DNA of 64,000 nt from Filosporella fistucella (lineage: Eukaryota; Ascomycota; Leotiomycetes; Helotiales). Positions 11,424 to 23,791 of the stretch are shown here, in pieces; within the stretch, counting starts at the first letter, position 1, and each line of letters starts with the position of its first letter. The notes under the pieces were generated by a model. It was given only the letters and a program-made list of their open reading frames with translations, was not told the DNA's origin and did no database searches. The translations under genes and the position numbers were made by a program. The DNA lies in NCBI GenBank assembly GCA_030077755.1, contig JAQJZZ010000015.1, positions 1,922,001 to 1,986,000 on the forward strand, given 5' to 3'.

Positions 11424-12868
11424 ATGCTGGCACTTCGTTCTGTCGCGCGGCGACAGTGCCTGCAGGCATCTGCTCGTGCCTGGGCGCCCACTTCTGTCCA
11501 AGTGAGTGCATTACAGCTGGAAGGCTGAGAGTTCAATTGAGAGATTATCTTGTTAATTGCTATCTTGTCATAGTCTCGTCGCCAATATGCCACTCCCTCA
11601 AAACAGACCGAAGTTGCCAAGTTTCACGGACAAAAGGGTTCAGACGTACGTTGGTCTCCTCCCAGCAACCGAAGTGCGAGAACCTTGGATAGCTATCAAC
11701 AATTGAGCAATGAACTCAATTGGGCTAGGAACGGGTGATAGAGCGAAGAAGAAAGCTTACATATGTTTAGGGCTTATACACTGTCAGTTTGATCGAGGGT
11801 GATGGTATTGGACCAGAAATTTCGCAATCAGTTAAGGACATCTTTGAGGCGGCAAAGGTAGGACTGAGAACCAATGCCTTGGATTTGGCAGCTAATATCC
11901 AGCGAAGACACCTATTAAGTGGGAGCCTGTTGACGTTACACCTCAATTGAAGGATGGCAAGACATTTATCCTCCCCGAGACAATCGAGAGTATCAAGAGG
12001 AATAAAGTTGCATTGAAGGGACCTCTTGCCGTAAGGATGCTGTACCAGAACAAGATGCACATGCTAACTATATCAGACACCGATTGGCAAGGGACACGTC
12101 TCTCTCAACTTGACACTTCGTCGTACCTTCAACCTCTTCGCAAACGTTCGGCCCTGCCGTTCTATCGCTGGTTACAAGACACCCTACGATGGAGTAGACA
12201 CTGTTTTGATCCGGGAGAACACTGAGGGAGAATACTCCGGAATTGAGCATGTTGTGGTGGATGGTGTCGTACAAAGCATCAAGCTCATTACCAGAGAAGC
12301 AAGTGAGCGTGTGCTCCGGTTCGCATTCCAATATGCCGAGGATATTGGAAGACTCAAGGTCCGTGCTGTGCACAAGGCTACCATCATGAAGATGAGTGAT
12401 GGTTTGTTCTTGGGAACAGCAGAGCGAGTTTCGAAGGACTTCCCAAAGGTCGAATTTGACGCCGAGCTCCTGGACAACACTTGTCTGAAGATTGTCACCG
12501 ACCCCACACCATACAACGATAAAGTTCTAGTCATGCCCAACCTCTACGGAGACATTCTCTCTGACATGTGTGCCGGTCTCATCGGTGGTCTCGGTCTTAC
12601 TCCCTCAGGAAACATCGGAGACGAGTGCTCTATTTTTGAAGCCGTCCATGGATCTGCTCCAGATATCGCCGGCAAAGCCTTGGCCAACCCTACTGCCCTC
12701 CTCCTCAGTTCCATCATGATGTTGAGACACATGGGTTTGAATGACCACGCTCAACGCATCGAAACTGCTATCTTTGATACTCTTGCGGAAGGAAAGTCGC
12801 TGACAGGCGATCTAGGAGGAAAGGCGAAGACACACGAATATGCTGGTGCCATCATCAAGCGTTTGTAG
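11424..12868 (+). CDS. IDH2: Isocitrate dehydrogenase [NAD] subunit 2, mitochondrial
   Basis: Five exons (11424..11501, 11574..11645, 11771..11857, 11908..12030, 12077..12868) give 383 aa. The first ~33 residues are Arg/Ala/Ser-rich with no acidic residue, and SRRQYATP fits a mitochondrial cleavage site. The dehydrogenase signature follows: [13 protein letters not shown], the substrate loop [31 protein letters not shown] and the metal-binding [13 protein letters not shown]. The enzyme converts isocitrate to 2-oxoglutarate in the TCA cycle as a hetero-octamer with Idh1; subunit 2 is the catalytic one. The EGDGIGPE and HKATIMK segments favour subunit 2. The exon 4 acceptor has an unusual GAAG context, but only it keeps the frame. 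Confidence 0.95.
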
Positions 12869-14335
12869 ATATACCTTTTGCCTACGGGTTTAGACTGTAC
12901 CAATGATAAATTGCATAGTGATTTGAAGTTCAGATAAGAATTGCATGCTGTGGAAGATACCTCGTGCTTGAATCAAGGTGTAACTCTGATCCTGTTTCAT
13001 CCTTCAGATTAACTTTAAAAGTGTGTTTACCACCATCGCCCCCAGGTTTGTACTGGCATTCAAGACTCATGTTGCAGTTCAATAGACCATTGATGAGAAG
13101 CAGAGCGCTGGCCAGGTATGGATTAAGTGTAGGAACATAAAATATCTTCACAAGAAACATCTCGCAAGCAAGGGTTTTATCTGGCGAGATAGTGAGGTGG
13201 ACGCTGCACCGCTTGTGGCTGTGTCGGAGGCGGATATCCGGATCAGGAAATTCAAGAAAGCTGTAGTCATAGCTGCTCAATTCTATGCCTAAGAGGCTTT
13301 CGGGAGTCCTTTTGTAACACTGGACTGACTCAGTGTGGTCCGGTGAGATGATGCAACCAACACAAACTTTGGATCTTGATTACTAAAGCAAGGGCCGGTC
13401 CGTCGTACGGGAAAGATGAAACTGAGCGACCAGAATTTGACTTGAAATATGTGGTAGGCAAGTTGATGTGGGCATGAGCTTAGTACTTCGTAGCAGACAG
13501 AGAGTCTAAACATCCACAGCCATATAGCGGGGAGGTCTCATGTCCATATATGTAAAGTACCTCATTTCCGGCAGAGGCACACCTGGTATGAGCATGTTGT
13601 GCAGAGTTCAGTGCTACTTTCCACGATAGGTAGCTGTAGATGTGACCACGATCGCCGTGCAACATAGGCAGGGTAGCTCGGTAGGTAAGGTAGGAGGTAC
13701 CTAGTGCACGTGTCCCTTTTATTCGACAACACCGATCTCACAGTTGAGGTCCGCCGTGATATCTCCAGCTCCACCAGATTGATTGATAACCTACCTGTGT
13801 ACCATTTCTTACCTAGGTACTCTTCTGAAGCCGACCTCATACCTAGACTCAACACACACCCACCAAAGCTTACTTACTCATCCGAAGCTTCAGATTGTTA
13901 CTGTCCTGAATCTGACATTCAAGCAGCTCGCGTCTAGGTCATTCTTGACTGTCATTCCTGTCGATACACGACTATAAATAAGTCTATAACTAAACCCATC
14001 AAAATTCGTGCTGGTCAGGTTTCCTTGACTTTTGCGAACCCTGGACGGCCGGTTTCTTCATACATCGCATATCCATGCTATTCATCCTAAAAGCTGGACT
14101 GAGTCCGACTGATAAGTCGTCTCAGCCCAATCACAACGCCATCCAGACTACGTGTTTCAACCTTCTCCAGACCTAAACCAAATGGATTCATGATGCATGA
14201 TCGATCCTTACAAACACAATTATCCTCCGAGCCTAGGTATTGTGTTGTACTGTAGGTGAAGAGGACTACCGCTACCTTTGAATCACACCCAGCTAGGAAT
14301 ACTATCGCCATCGGCCGAAACCCTCTATTGCCAGG
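12869..14335. other. Intergenic with one weak open frame
   Basis: Between IDH2 and the phosphatase. It holds one doubtful minus-strand frame (12930..13280) and several short TAGGTACCTA-type palindromic motifs around 13690-13820. I see no RNA gene or transposon. Confidence 0.5.
12930..13280 (-). CDS. Doubtful hypothetical protein
   Basis: Uninterrupted 116-codon frame with a start and stop, tail to tail with IDH2. The residues alternate between charged and beta-prone stretches (CSVHLTISPDKTLACEMF; HTFKVNLKDETGSELHL), which is not typical of random frames. It matches no family I know, has no intron and no signal peptide. It may equally be IDH2 antisense 3' sequence. Confidence 0.22.
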   Translation of the reverse strand: MSSYDYSFLEFPDPDIRLRHSHKRCSVHLTISPDKTLACEMFLVKIFYVPTLNPYLASALLLINGLLNCNMSLECQYKPGGDGGKHTFKVNLKDETGSELHLDSSTRYLPQHAILI

Positions 14336-16025
14336 ATGGCTGCCAAAGCTTTTGTTGCCGCAGCATTCAACAGCACCAGCAACCCCACAACCAGAGACGA
14401 AGATGGGCATAAGTATGACGCCGTTCCTGGCACTCCGGACCACTATAGATATAGCCGTTTGAGCAACGACTACAGCCAGGAGACTCACGGCTTATTAGAA
14501 GGCAATCTACGACACTTCAGAAAGAACAATAAAAGGCGGCTCTTCGTTACTGCAATGGGTGCCCTTGGCGTCTTCCTTTTCTTCTCCTTGGCCGTTCTGT
14601 AAGTTATAACCTTATGTGTCATCTCGCAGCCGCATTCTGCCTACGAATCTGCTCAAAGCTTGCGAATTACCTCTAATTCCCAATAGGAGTCACACCCAAA
14701 ATACCACACAATCATGTGACACAGTAAATGGCTTCACATGCCAACCTGGTATCTCTCAGCTATGGGGACAGCAATCGCCGTATTTCTCTGTACCGTCCAA
14801 CATCTCAGCTTCCGTGCCAGACCAATGCACCATTACCTTCGCGCAGATTCTCTCTCGGCATGGAGCTCGAGATCCAACAGCGGGCAAGACCGCCAAGTAC
14901 AAAGCTTTGGTCGATCGAATTCACTCTACTGCCACCTCTTTTAGCAATGCTACTGCATTTATAAAGGACTATCAGTACACTCTCGGTGCTGACCAGCTTA
15001 CCACATTCGGCCAACAGGAATTGGTCAACTCTGGCATTAAGTTCTACAACAGATACAAATCTATTGCCCAAACCATCACCCCTTTCATCCGATCTTCCGG
15101 ACAAGATAGAGTCATCGAGTCAGCTCAAAATTGGACTCAAGGTTTCCACGCAGCTCGCTTCCAAGATACCGGAGTCACTGATGATGGCTTCCCGTATAAA
15201 ATGGTCATCATCAGCGAGGAGAAAGGATCTAACAACACTCTGAACCACGACCTTTGCACTGCCTTCGAGGAAGGTCCCGATAATGATATCGGAGACAGTG
15301 CTCAAGCGATTTGGACTGCTGTCTTCATGCCGAATATTACAGCTCGACTGAACAAACAGATTCCAGGTGTCAATTTTACAGATGCTGACTCTGTTATCAT
15401 GATGGATCTATGTCCTTTCAACACCGTTGCCAGTGATGTTGGTACCATTTCACCATTCTGCGACCTTTTCACTCAAGCAGAGTGGCAATCATACAACTAC
15501 TTACAGACTATTGGCAAATATTATAGCTATTCATGGGGCAACCCTCTTGCACCAACTCAAGGCGTAGGATTTACCAATGAGTTGCTCGCGCGGATGACCA
15601 ACACACCTGTCATTGACCACACCAGCACAAACTCTACCCTTGATAGCTCCAACGAAACGTTCCCCATTGGCCCTGAGATTATGCTTTATGCGGACTTCAC
15701 CCACGACAATGACATGACAACTATTTTCAGCGCTATGGGTCTCTATAACTCTACAGCACCGCTACTCAACACGACTATTCAAAACGAGCAGGAAACAAAG
15801 GGCTACTCCGCGAGTTTCACGGTTCCATTCTCCGCCCGCGCTTATTTTGAGAAAATGCAATGTGTAGGTGCTTCAGAGGAGTTAGTCAGGGTGGTGGTCA
15901 ATGATCGGGTTCTGCCTTTGGAGATGTGTGGAGGTGATGCGCTTGGAAGATGTGGGCTAAGTAAGTTTGTAGGAGCAATGAGTTTTGCTCAAGCTGGAGG
16001 CAATTGGGACAGCTGTTTCCTGTAG
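14336..16025 (+). CDS. Histidine acid phosphatase (phytase-like), membrane-anchored
   Basis: Two exons (14336..14598, 14687..16025) give 533 aa. The catalytic RHGARDP is at residues 145-151, where the His forms the phosphoenzyme. The proton-donor HD motif appears as DFTHDNDM near residue 420, so this is a branch-2 histidine phosphatase close to fungal PhyA-type phytases. Paired cysteines and many N-x-S/T sites indicate an extracellular domain. The N-terminus is not a cleavable signal. It is about 65 polar residues with RKNNKRR, then a hydrophobic segment (about 68-88), as in a type II anchor. The enzyme would therefore release phosphate at the cell surface or in the secretory system. Phytase activity itself is not proven by the motif. 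Confidence 0.88.
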
Positions 16026-16515
16026 TTGAGGTTCAGTTCTGAGTCTTGTCTTGAGTCTGAGCTGGGCTCTAGATGCTGTAACTTCTATCCTATGTGTCTT
16101 CAAACCTTCTGTTAAGTCGTGGTGCAATGCACTTCTTACGTGACAAGACATAAACTGAGCAGCTAGAGCTATGTGAGTCATGCATTGTGGAAGAATTGAT
16201 GAAAACTGCGTTCTATGCCAGATCCGTGTCATTTAAAGTTGAAGACTCTTAAAAACTCCTCTCCCGATCAATATACACATACACGTACCTGGAGATCTAG
16301 TGCTGATGTAAGATAATGCGTTGCGTATCATCAATGTTTCCTCACGAAATTATAAACCTAAGCCAACCTCCAACGCCATTGGCCGTTTCCTGGCCATAAC
16401 AAAATGATCAACGCCCCAGACACAATATGTGTCGTCCAACCTGTAGCGGTTCCGATTTACAAACCTCGATCGCCTCCTTCACTGTATGATTTTCCTCCTT
16501 CTCCTCCTCTCCTGA
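16026..16515. other. Intergenic, convergent 3' regions
   Basis: Lies between the phosphatase stop and the ROT1 stop. AT-rich 3' UTR-like sequence. Nothing else is recognised. Confidence 0.6.
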
Positions 16516-17455
16516 CTACAACAAGTACGCGGCACCCCCAAACAAACACATGCCGACTCCAGCCCACCATACCATCTGCAAATCGATACGATGAAGTAAT
16601 GGTCTGTCGGACCCTACATCTCTCTTGATATGCATGGCACCTTTATTCAACGGGGGATAGATCTCTTCCGCCCCAGCCGTGCGCTTTGCTTTCTTCCCTG
16701 AGGCTGTCGCAGTAGCTGTCGGATTCATTGTCACGGTTGGAAGCATTTGAGGTGGGTTGAATGCTAGGTACATTGGATGCATCGGCTTCCCGTCAAATTC
16801 GTACAGGTCAAGACGGGTCATCTTGCTGTAAGGGTCGATGTAGACTTGGTATTTCTGGTCTGGGTAAGTAATGGTCTCTAGGAGGAGGGAAGAAGCGTAC
16901 TTGAAAAGTTTCTGACTGATTGTAGCGTGTATAGGTTGCATGGCTCCCTGCGCATGGATTGGATTGTAATTGCCGGCCATCGACTGCGAAGGGGGTCATG
17001 GTTAAGGAGCCATCTGAGTTCTCGACGAATTTACCATGCTGAAATTGCATAATTGCTTGCGGACACGATGGTTTCGTAGCTGAATTCTCTGTCAATTCCT
17101 GTTCCCTGACCTTGTCTTCTGATAATGCATACGATTTGCAATTGCTCTGTAATATGCCTCCTCGAAGAACCCATCTGCTGTGAACGAGTACGAAATCCCC
17201 GTATGTTTAGGCTCGATAAAGCTGTCGTTGACCGGGTTATAGAAGCCCTGAATCCTCAAATCAGTCCAAATATTCTTCAATCACCGTCATTGCCAACTCC
17301 TTCTCCGTGTTCCAAGAATAGAATCATACCGGTCCTGTCAATACTTTCGCCGATTTCGTCGACCATGTTCCGACTAGTTCGGAGACTGCGGCGTTGGATG
17401 TTGATATTAGGCATGCACCTGCAAATAGTAGCGACTGTATAGAGAGAAGAGCCAT
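16516..17455 (-). CDS. ROT1: ER chaperone / wall-synthesis protein Rot1
   Basis: Four exons (17455..17330, 17247..17133, 17079..16901, 16854..16516) give 252 aa. A signal peptide ([18 protein letters not shown], cleaved near SNA) leads into the Rot1 signature: [54 protein letters not shown] and [15 protein letters not shown]-terminal hydrophobic segment ([19 protein letters not shown]) anchors it in the ER membrane with the body in the lumen. Budding-yeast Rot1 assists folding and glycosylation of secretory proteins and is needed for beta-1,6-glucan synthesis. Length equals the family norm. It is divergent from the FAU1 homologue across 458 bp. Confidence 0.94.
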
Positions 17456-17913
17456 GGTTGGGGTGAACGAGTGTGTTGAGTTGGAACTGAAAAGGAAGGT
17501 TTTAGGGATGCGATTCTTCATAAACGGGGGTCGATTAGCGCCTTAGCCACATCTGACGCCACCAAGTAAATCACTTCAGCCACAACAGAAAAATATCCTT
17601 GCGGAAGCCTGCATGTGCGGCAGAATAGGTACCTATGTACTGGTGGTAGAAGTGACCCGAGGAGAAGGGTGAATAAGTTGGTCAGTAGTGATCTAGTGTT
17701 CAAATCCATTAAACTTCAAAGTATCTCCCTCGTTGACTCATGAACGAAACAGCAGGTTATATCATCAACCTCATGTCCTTGCAGCTTTCTGCAGCATAAC
17801 TGCTTTTTAACACGACCTATCCAAGCTTTGAAAATATTGAAACGAAGTGCCCCAACCACCGAACGAGTCTAACATCACATGATATGGAAGTATCCTCTCG
17901 CTCTCGAAAAGCC
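17456..17913. promoter_or_regulatory. Divergent promoter region ROT1/FAU1
   Basis: 458 bp between the start codons of two divergent genes. No defined site is claimed. Confidence 0.5.
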
Positions 17914-18720
17914 ATGGCATCAAATCTAGCTCTCAAGGCTGCAAAGAAAGATCTTAGAGTGTTGATGAAACAAAAATTGAACACTATATCAAATGAAGAA
18001 ATCAACAAACAAAGTTTGTGTTGAACTCTGTCCTACCTGCCGCGCTAACAATAGCTAGGCAGGAGATTATTCCAAGCCATTACCAGCTTCAAGCCGTACC
18101 AGGAAGCAAAGCGGATTGGGATTTATCTTTCAATGCCAGGTGGAGAGATACAAACTGATGCTATCGTACGACACGCTCTGAATACTGGGAAACAAGTCTT
18201 TGTACCATACCTCCACAAAGCTCTGAACCCATTGCCAGATACACCCCGCTCTGTCATGGAAATGGTTGATCTCCGTTCTCTATCAGACTATGAGTCTCTA
18301 AGCCGAGACAGCTGGGGAATTCCAACAATTGGTGCTGATACTATCAGCGAGCGGGAAGGTATACTAGAAGGAAAGGAAACAAAAGGACTAGACATGATTC
18401 TCATGCCTGGTGTGGCTTTTGATATAGATCCAAAGTCTGGCTTCCTGAGGCGGCTTGGCCATGGCAAAGGCTTTTATGACTATTTTCTGCACAGATACAT
18501 ACAAAACAAGGTATCACATGTCAAGAACACACCAGGTCCAGGAACAGATGTATTGTTGTATGGTCTGGCTCTTGAGGAGCAATTTCTGCACGCTGAAAGC
18601 AGTATTCCAGTCCCAGTTGGAAAGCATGATCATCTCCTTCATGGTCTGCTCGTTGGTAACGGAAACCTCATAGCAGGCCCTATGTTTCCTGAAAGCGGGA
18701 TAGGAATCGAGGATAGCTGA
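17914..18720 (+). CDS. FAU1: 5-formyltetrahydrofolate cyclo-ligase
   Basis: Two exons (17914..18013, 18059..18720) give 253 aa. The N-terminal helix with KKDLRVLMKQKL, the strand GIYLSMPGGEIQT and the catalytic signature LMPGVAFD followed by RLGHGKGFYDYFL identify methenyl-THF synthetase (MTHFS). It converts 5-formyl-THF to 5,10-methenyl-THF using ATP, the only known route for recycling 5-formyl-THF. No mitochondrial presequence is obvious, so it is probably cytosolic. The intron is 45 bp with a GCTAAC branch site. Its 3' end faces the SmE gene about 100 bp away. Confidence 0.94.
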
Positions 18721-18821
18721 ATTGAAACTCCAATCGATACTCCCTCAGACAAATTGCACGATCATTTGATACTTTTGTCTTGAACCTCCCATGAATCGCA
18801 GATAACGCCTTATGATGCCCT

Positions 18822-19206
18822 CTATCCATTCAAGCTCTGGATCAACGAAACATTGTCGCCCTTGAGAAGAATTTGTCCTGCGTACTGTTAGAATATATGT
18901 CATCATTGCTAGATTGCGTCTGCCTACCGAGCGATCTGCGGCTCTCCTCTGCAGTCTTTGTTGCTTGCTTGACTTCCACAGCATCGTCAATAACCAAGTT
19001 CATAAACTCATCAAAGCCCTAGCGTGGTGTTAGCAGAGAACTTCTTCGGTCTGAACATTACTAACTCTGATTCGTCCCTCAATTCTGATAGCCAACTGTT
19101 CATACAACCATATTTGGACTGTAGAGTGCTGCTGGAGCAGCTTGAATATGAAATTTATAGGTGGGAGCAACACCTTGCGCCCTCCTCCTCCGCCTCCTCG
19201 ATTCAT
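18822..19206 (-). CDS. SME1: Small nuclear ribonucleoprotein SmE
   Basis: Three exons (19206..19066, 19018..18928, 18877..18822) encode 95 aa. Sm1 motif: INFIFKLLQQHSTVQIWLYEQ, then RIEGRIRGFDEFMNLVIDDA. Sm2 motif: LGQILLKGDNVSLIQSL. This ILLKGDN pattern and WLYEQ are specific to SmE. SmE joins SmF and SmG in the heptameric ring around U1, U2, U4 and U5 snRNA and is essential for splicing. The first residues are a Gly run (MNRGGGGGG). I chose the ATG at 19206 because nothing Sm-like lies upstream. Length matches orthologues. Confidence 0.94.
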
Positions 19207-19606
19207 ATTGTGGTGTGTAGTGAGAGATTTCTGAGCGCGCACGAACTCGTAGGAGGTCTCCTGATCAGGAGATTGAACTATCTCTTGTACGGTGTTGCTT
19301 GATCTGACGCGTTGCTTGATTGCTACAATAAGAGTTGTTGCTGTTCTGTCAGGACAAGGCTGGAAGGCGCTAGCGATGAAATTTAGAGGCAGCCAAAAGT
19401 CGGCTCCGAAATGACAACCTCCTTCACCCACCAAAACAAATTGATACCCCTCATTGTTCTCTTTACTCCAACCTTATTTTTTCATCTTCCACTTTCAACT
19501 ACATTCCAAAGACATATTCGCGACGAGATTGAACTGTTGTATGCCTCCTCTCAGCTATTGATTGCCAATATCCACCGCCAACTACCCCTCCAAACGAATG
19601 GTCGCC
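19207..19606. promoter_or_regulatory. Divergent promoter region SME1/MTR10
   Basis: About 400 bp between divergent start codons of two RNA-metabolism genes. It includes a pyrimidine-rich tract around 19430-19500. No factor site is assigned. Confidence 0.5.
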
Positions 19607-22600
19607 ATGGCTGCAAATGGTAGTGGTCCCACCATGGACTTCTCGCAGGTTTTGGGGGCAATGAAAACTATGCGTGATGGGCAGAGAGAAGAGAAAACTC
19701 AGGCACATCAGTTCCTTGAAGGCTTCCAAAAATCAGTGGGTGGTAGACAACTCCGGATGCAAACCCGTAGCTTACTTATTCCTTAGCCAAATGCATGGGC
19801 TGTCACTATTGGCATTCTAAACTCACCACAGGCAGATGTTGAAGCTAAACTCTTTGCTGCTACAACTTTACGTGGAAAGGTAGTATCCCCAACATCAGCA
19901 TACCGGTTGCTGACATTCTAGATCACCTACGATGTGAATCAAATACCAGCGAGTTCCTTGGACCAACTTCGAGATTCGGTTTTAAGCCTTCTAAAGCTCT
20001 TCGCAACAGGGCCACGACCGATTAGAGTCCAGTTATGTGTGTGCCTGGCGATTCTGGCAATACAGATGACAGGGTGGAAAGATGTGGTTCCTGCTGTAGT
20101 TTCAACACTGGGTTCCGATGCCGATAGCCATGCTGCGATTCTAGACTTTCTTAAAGTTCTTCCCGAGGAAGTCACCGAAGGACGCAAGATCAATTTGACT
20201 GTATGTGGGCCGAAAGACACCATCCTGCGAGCATCTACAACAACGTGGGGTTGAGGGGAATACCGTAACATAATCTAATGCGTCATACTAGGAAGATGAG
20301 CTGCGAGATAGAACGAAGGAGCTCTTGATAGACAATGCGGGTCTTGTAGTTGGCCTCTTGATTAATTATGCCCAGTCATCAGGTAGGTACCTTTTGCTAA
20401 ACCAGGAGACATAAATAACAAACAAAACACAGATTCAGCTGCGACGAACCCTCAACTCCTTGAGGTAATCACATCTTGGTTGAAAGAAGTACCAGTTGCA
20501 GATGTGGTTAACTCCCCACTCTTGAATGTGATATTCAGTGCTCTGGAGACGGATCGATCCTTTGAGGCTGCAACAGATTGTCTCTGCTCAATCTTCAAGG
20601 AGACTCGTGATGTGGATGATTACTTGCCAGCCATTCAAATATTGCTTCCTCGTGTTATTGCACTTCGACCCCGAATCGCCGCAGCCCAACAAGAAGAGGA
20701 CGCCGATACATTTAGAAATATGGCTAGGTTATTTGCCGAAGCGGGAGAGGCATGGGTAATTCTCATTGCACGAGAGCCATTAGTTTTTCGACCATTGGTA
20801 GAAGGAGTCCTCGAGTGTGCTGCTAGAGACTTCGATAAGGAGGCGATTGCAGTCACGTTCAATTTCTGGTACGAACTGAAACTTTACCTCATATTGGAGA
20901 GATTCATCGAAGCTCGTATGCAGTATGTAGACGTCTATTCGAAGCTTGTGGATGTCATGTTGAAGGCTCTTGAATTTCCAACTCCAGAAGACTCTACGCA
21001 GACGGATCTGTTTGATGGAGATCGGGAAGCCGAAGATAAATTCCGCGAGTTTCGACACCACATGGGTGACGTTCTTAAAGACTGCTGCGAGATTATGGGG
21101 GTCACTGAGTGTCTAGCAAAAGTTCTGAATTCCATCAAGGCATGGATGAGCTCATATGCTAGTCAGGCTACAGCCGAGTCTGTGCCATACTGGCAGCAAT
21201 TGGAAGCACCGCTTTTTAGTATGCGAGCTATGGGAAGAATGGTTGATAAAGACGAGGATATCATTCTCCCTCAGATTATGCCACTTATCGTCCAGATCCC
21301 CCCTCACGAGAAGTTACGCTTTGCTTCAATTATGGTTCTCGGCCGTTACACAGAATGGACTTCAAATCACCCAGAATTGCTTCCGGCGCAATTTTCATAT
21401 ATTGTTTCATCTTTCGAGACTGATTCCACGGAGATCATTCGAGCCGCCGCGATGTCTATGAAGTTTTTCTGCACTGACTGCAAGTATTTGCTCACCGATC
21501 AAGTTCAGCAACTACAGCAGTTCTACAATCAGACACTGGACAAACTCCCCAACGGCAGTAAAGAAGAATTGACTGAAGGTGTTGCATCTGTTGTTGCTGT
21601 TCAGCCACCTGAGATGATTTACGACCTCATGAAGCTCTATTGCGACCCTTTAATGGCGCGATTGATGTCCCTAGCTAACCAAGCCAAGGATGATGATGAT
21701 AAGAGAGTCATTGCAGGTCAGTATTTATCTTTCATCCACATCGAAAGCCACTGACGACTTTGAATAGACCATCTAAACCTTTTAACTTTCTTCTTCAAGA
21801 TAATCACGCCATATGTGGAACCTGGTCAGACTAATCCTGCAGTAAAATACTGCCAGGAGATCTCCCCTATCCTATCTACGATCCTGAAGAACTTTATCAA
21901 TTTCTCGCCAATTTGCGAGTGCGTCTGTCGTAACTGGCGATACATGGTCATTTCTTACCGGACTGCAATGGCGCCCCTGCTTCCTGCCTTGGCGAATGAA
22001 CTTGCTGTTGGATTTGCCTCGTCCAAGCAAGGCTGCTTCCTCTGGGTCACAAGTGCCATTTTACGCGAGTTCTCAGACGATAGAGAACATGTTGATGAAA
22101 ACACTACGAATGCTATCTACACTTTCTTCGAGGCACAATCGAAAGCCATGCTACATATGATGAGCGATGTCCACCCACAAGATCTTCCAGATGTTATCGA
22201 AGATTTCTACCGCCTTCTCATAGATGCCCTCCTCTACTATCCCCACAAATTGGTCCAATCGGAACTTTTTGGGCCCATTTTTCAAGCAGGAGTATCAGCC
22301 TTACAGCTTCAGCAAAGAGACCCGCTCAACGCATGCCTTCACTTTCTTCGCGATGTCATTGGCTATGCCGGTGACAACCCTCCAAGCTCAAGCAACTATC
22401 CTAATCCACCCGAGATAAAGCACATAGTTCAACAGGTCATCATTGCGAATGGTGAGTCTCTTGTTGGACAGTTGTTGGGAGGCATGGTGATCAATTTCCC
22501 CAGCGATTGTTTCACAGATGCCAGTGGTGCCCTTCTCGGTCTTTTTGAGCTTATGCCAGGACAAACTGCCAACTGGGTTGACTCATCTGTTCGTATGCTT

Positions 22601-22798
22601 CCAGCTGGGACTGTTGCTGAGCCTGAAATCAATCGACTTATGGTCAATATTCGAGAAAAGCTTGAACTAGGACCTGATGGCCTACGTAAAGTCCGTAGTC
22701 TTCTGCAGGATTTCACCAATAGCTATCGCAGACGATATGTTGCGCCACGAGACGGATTAGGAAAGTTGGCAGCAACAAAATTTCATTACGACTCCTGA
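19607..22798 (+). CDS. MTR10: Importin-beta family receptor Mtr10 / transportin-3
   Basis: Six exons (19607..19735, 19787..19879, 19922..20200, 20292..20382, 20433..21716, 21768..22798) give 968 aa. The N-terminal importin-beta repeat is intact (REEKTQAHQFLEGFQKS, then DVEAKLFAATTLRGKI), followed by HEAT repeats such as IRVQLCVCLAILAIQM. The C-terminal block with DLPDVIEDFYRLLIDALLYYP and SYRRRYVAPRDGLGKL is typical of the Mtr10/TNPO3 branch. Yeast Mtr10 imports the mRNA-binding protein Npl3 and is involved in tRNA retrograde import; TNPO3 imports SR proteins. Two in-frame ATGs (19598, 19607) compete. I take the second because it has gccATGG context. Confidence 0.92.
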
Positions 22799-23390
22799 TT
22801 GTAGTTTCATCCTTCTTTTGCGTATTTATCCACTGATTTTCTGAGATTCTGGTATTGCATGGCATAGCGAGGCGGGTCAATTTCAAATTTTAAGAGCGGC
22901 TAGAGATCGATCGAATGGCATGTGGGTGGACAGCGAAATGAGTTTGATGGGGTGCTGGGATAGTTGGGCTGGAGTTAAGCAGGGATTTGCCCTACTTTGG
23001 TCTTTGTAGGGAAGAGATATCTTTGGGATGAGCGAGCAATAAATGGAGGTGATGAGATATAAGAATGATTGTTGATTATCATACGTGACGAGGAGATTGA
23101 AAGTTGCATACTTAACAGAAAGACCATTTAATTAGTCACTCTACATGAAAACGATAGCACCATTGTGCCATATGCCAGATGCGCAAACGTTGATAAGCAC
23201 ATTCTTTGCAGCCAGGCTACACAAATGCTGGCATGGTATCCGTTCCGCGCTATGCGTACAAATTCTAGAATTTTCTTTCCCAGATAGAATTCGCAGAAAC
23301 GCCTCATACCTACCGGCTGAAATATAGCAGGGATACAGCACCAACCTAAGCTTGCTGAAACGTGCGTGGGGCAGAAACTCAAATTTTCAT
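22799..23390. other. Intergenic, MTR10 3' region
   Basis: Sequence after the MTR10 stop, before the tandem repeat. No gene, RNA or transposon is recognised. Confidence 0.55.
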
Positions 23391-23610
23391 CGCTGAAAGG
23401 ATGCTGCCGACAATCGGGATGTGAATGATCACAGGAAACAGGGTCGGTATCGCAAAGTCGATTCGCTAATGTCATGAAATTCGTCTAAAAAAGCAGAAAC
23501 CGTTCAAAGGATGCCGCCGACAATCGGGATGTGAATGATCACAGGAAACAGGGTCAGTATCGCAAAGTCGATTCGCCAATGTCGTAAAATTCGTTGAAGA
23601 AAGTAGAAAG
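23391..23610. repeat. Two-copy 110-bp direct tandem repeat
   Basis: Copy one starts at about 23391 and copy two at about 23501, with an exact 110-bp period. Each contains the shared block GACAATCGGGATGTGAATGA and then CAAAGTCGATTCG. A vestigial third start (CGCTGAAAAA) appears at 23611. The copies differ at roughly a dozen positions, most of them transitions. It lies just downstream of the transcription factor gene. Confidence 0.85.
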
Positions 23611-23791
23611 CGCTGAAAAAGGGACAGACAGTCGTGGTCATTGTAGTCTTACAACAAAGCTTCGGTTCATCCAGCATCATTGCTTGTGATGTTGATGCTC
23701 TGGAAGAAGCAGTCTGCCACAGAGGCTTAGCTCAAAGCATCGTGATTCGCCTTTGTCGAAAATTGAGTTATCCTCTTGTGCTTTGCATTGG

